A stretch of 64,000 nucleotides of DNA from Rotaria socialis (lineage: Eukaryota; Rotifera; Eurotatoria; Philodinida; Philodinidae). Positions 62,995 to 64,000 of this stretch are shown in pieces. Position 1 is the first letter of the stretch. Every line of letters begins with the position of its first letter. A model generated the notes under the pieces. It did no database searches, had not been told where the DNA came from, and saw nothing but the letters and a program-made list of their open reading frames with translations. Location: the NCBI GenBank assembly GCA_905331475.1, contig CAJNYU010000829.1, positions 1-64,000 of the forward strand, given 5' to 3'. Position numbers and translations under genes: made by a program.

Positions 62995-63050
62995 AGCCTA
63001 CCCTAGGTTGAAAGTGGGTAGGCTTAGCCTACCCTAAGCTGGAAGTGGGT
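62995..63050. repeat. 25-bp direct repeat next to a GGCGGAGCC motif
   Basis: AGCCTACCCTAGGTTGAAAG (start 62995) and AGCCTACCCTAAGCTGGAAG (start 63026) are near-identical, the spacer and second copy forming the palindrome GTAGGCTTAGCCTAC. ATAGGCGGCGGAGCC lies just upstream at 62961-62975. GC-rich ends with GGCGGAGCC are seen at termini of some hAT-type transposons, so this may be one end of such an element; no second end was found. Confidence 0.4.
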
Positions 63051-63490
63051 TAGATCTTGATAGACTGAAACTGGAACAGATAAATGTTTGTATAGGTTGT
63101 TATATGCAAAATGGGTTTATTCTTGTTTAGTTTTTGGGACTTTTCTAACAAAAAAACGCATTACTACAAGATCATTTCATATTTTCTCTACTAGTAACTC
63201 GTTTGCAATGAAGTATTAGTTGAACGTTTTTGGCATTAAAGTTGACATCTAATTCGTAATTCTTAATTTAAGATAGCTGAAATGTTTTTATAACTTCTGT
63301 TTAAAATTACTTTTAAATCTTAGACACTCGAATAACATTACTTGGGAAGTGCAGAAATGCGAGCCAAACAAAGTTAGAGTATGTCTTCCTTTCAAAAGCA
63401 AGACCAGGAATAGTTTTGGTGAAATCCGTCTCCTTTTGAAATTTAAATTAGGAATTTAAATGATACTCACAGAAAAACAAAACGTCGCTA

Positions 63491-63544
63491 GGGTGTGGGC
63501 GTGGATGTAGGTGTTCTTATTTCTCTTTACACCTATAGCCACCC
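63491..63544. repeat. Telomere-like GT/AC hairpin
   Basis: GGGTGTGGGCGTGGATGTAG then GTGT (63491-63514) is mirrored by ACACCTATAGCCACCC (63529-63544). G-rich arm first, C-rich second, as in the other four hairpins. GGGTGTGGATGTG at 62911 is a further unpaired arm. Confidence 0.55.
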
Positions 63545-63853
63545 AAGACATTTTTTAAACTAACTTTTTTCTTATCACTTATCGTCATTCCCAGCTCATA
63601 TATACACTTTTAATTAATTTATAAGTACTCATCAATTATAGATTACGTTCAAATTAATTAGATAAGTTGATAAATTCATTGATAGTCATTTGTTAAAAGT
63701 GATAATATATTGAGTTAAAAGGCAGAACATTTTTTAATTCAGATAATTGATTTAAAAGATGTTGAAATACGAAATTAGATTAAACAATTTTTTAAAGGTA
63801 TCCTGTCACCAGAATAGATACTACTGTATTAAGTTAGACAATATGGATATAAT

Positions 63854-64000
63854 TTAGATATGGGTTGCTATATTTTTAGATATTGCATTAAATGCATGCC
63901 ATAGTTTTTTCTTCTTCTTTGACTGTTCTTTTAGTGATTTTTTTCCAAGTAGTCTTTCGCATTTTTTATTTACTTCTTTACTTGCTGTTGCATCTAAAAA
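63854..64000 (-). CDS. Partial reading frame at right edge, basic C-terminus
   Basis: On the minus strand a frame enters the window at 64000 and runs ~48 codons to TAA at 63854-63856, encoding LDATASKEVNKKCERLLGKK then a Lys-rich stretch and KLWHAFNAISKNIATHI. The helical, basic text looks like a protein C-terminus, but no family is recognisable and the start is outside the window. A splice donor cannot be excluded. Confidence 0.35.
   Translation of the reverse strand, partial: FLDATASKEVNKKCERLLGKKSLKEQSKKKKKLWHAFNAISKNIATHI

Noticed and set aside
1-64000. CRISPR arrays, operons or bacterial regulatory sites
   Set aside because: The window is eukaryotic nuclear DNA; the only regular repeats are minisatellites, transposon arms and telomere-like hexamers.

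Overview
This is nuclear DNA of a small-genome invertebrate, most likely a bdelloid rotifer (Adineta/Rotaria-like). Three things point there: very AT-rich DNA with introns mostly of 50-70 bp; animal genes (a Nav1/para-type sodium channel, a TRPM-type channel, an EF-hand NADPH oxidase, an N-terminal-type RASSF protein, B-box and NHL-repeat proteins); and short arrays of the hexamer TGTGGG/CCCACA, the telomere repeat known from bdelloids. Species assignment is inference.

Layout. 1-141 is a 53-bp tandem repeat. 703-3342 (+) is one long intronless gene for a multi-module LOG/SLOG-superfamily protein, a candidate for horizontal acquisition. 3.3-10 kb has no convincing protein gene; it holds a tRNA-Lys(CTT), two small foldbacks and a 0.92-kb foldback transposon. 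10.0-17.6 kb (-) is the voltage-gated sodium channel with a DEKA filter. 17.6-27.3 kb is gene-poor and carries an unidentified pseudogene. 27.3-38.1 kb (+) is a many-exon TRPM channel; one intron contains a solo LTR with a clear 5-bp target duplication. 40.1-41.1 kb (+) is an NHL beta-propeller gene, convergent with a NOX5-like NADPH oxidase (41.9-45.7 kb, -) whose conserved exon contains an in-frame TGA. 46-50 kb is gene-poor and holds a telomere-like array next to a retroelement 3' fragment (probably Penelope-like), looking like a former chromosome end. 50.6-51.4 kb (-) is a Ser-rich unknown, 56.7-58.0 kb (+) a RASSF7-10-like gene. 58.8-62.4 kb (-) holds two tandem B-box/SPRY-like paralogues, the first with a premature stop, sharing a nearly identical 609-bp tract. 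A single N at 62480 separates two identical 222-bp copies, probably an assembly join. A partial reading frame runs off the right edge.

Together the genes look like ordinary host signalling functions (excitability, cation entry, ROS production, Ras-linked scaffolding) embedded in repeat-rich spacers. The distinctive signals are the multi-module LOG protein, the recurrent telomere-like hairpins with the capped retroelement fragment, the 23-bp-repeat foldback element, and the conversion tract between B-box genes. Exon boundaries were placed by eye from GT/AG signals and protein similarity recalled from family knowledge; spans of multi-exon genes include introns.
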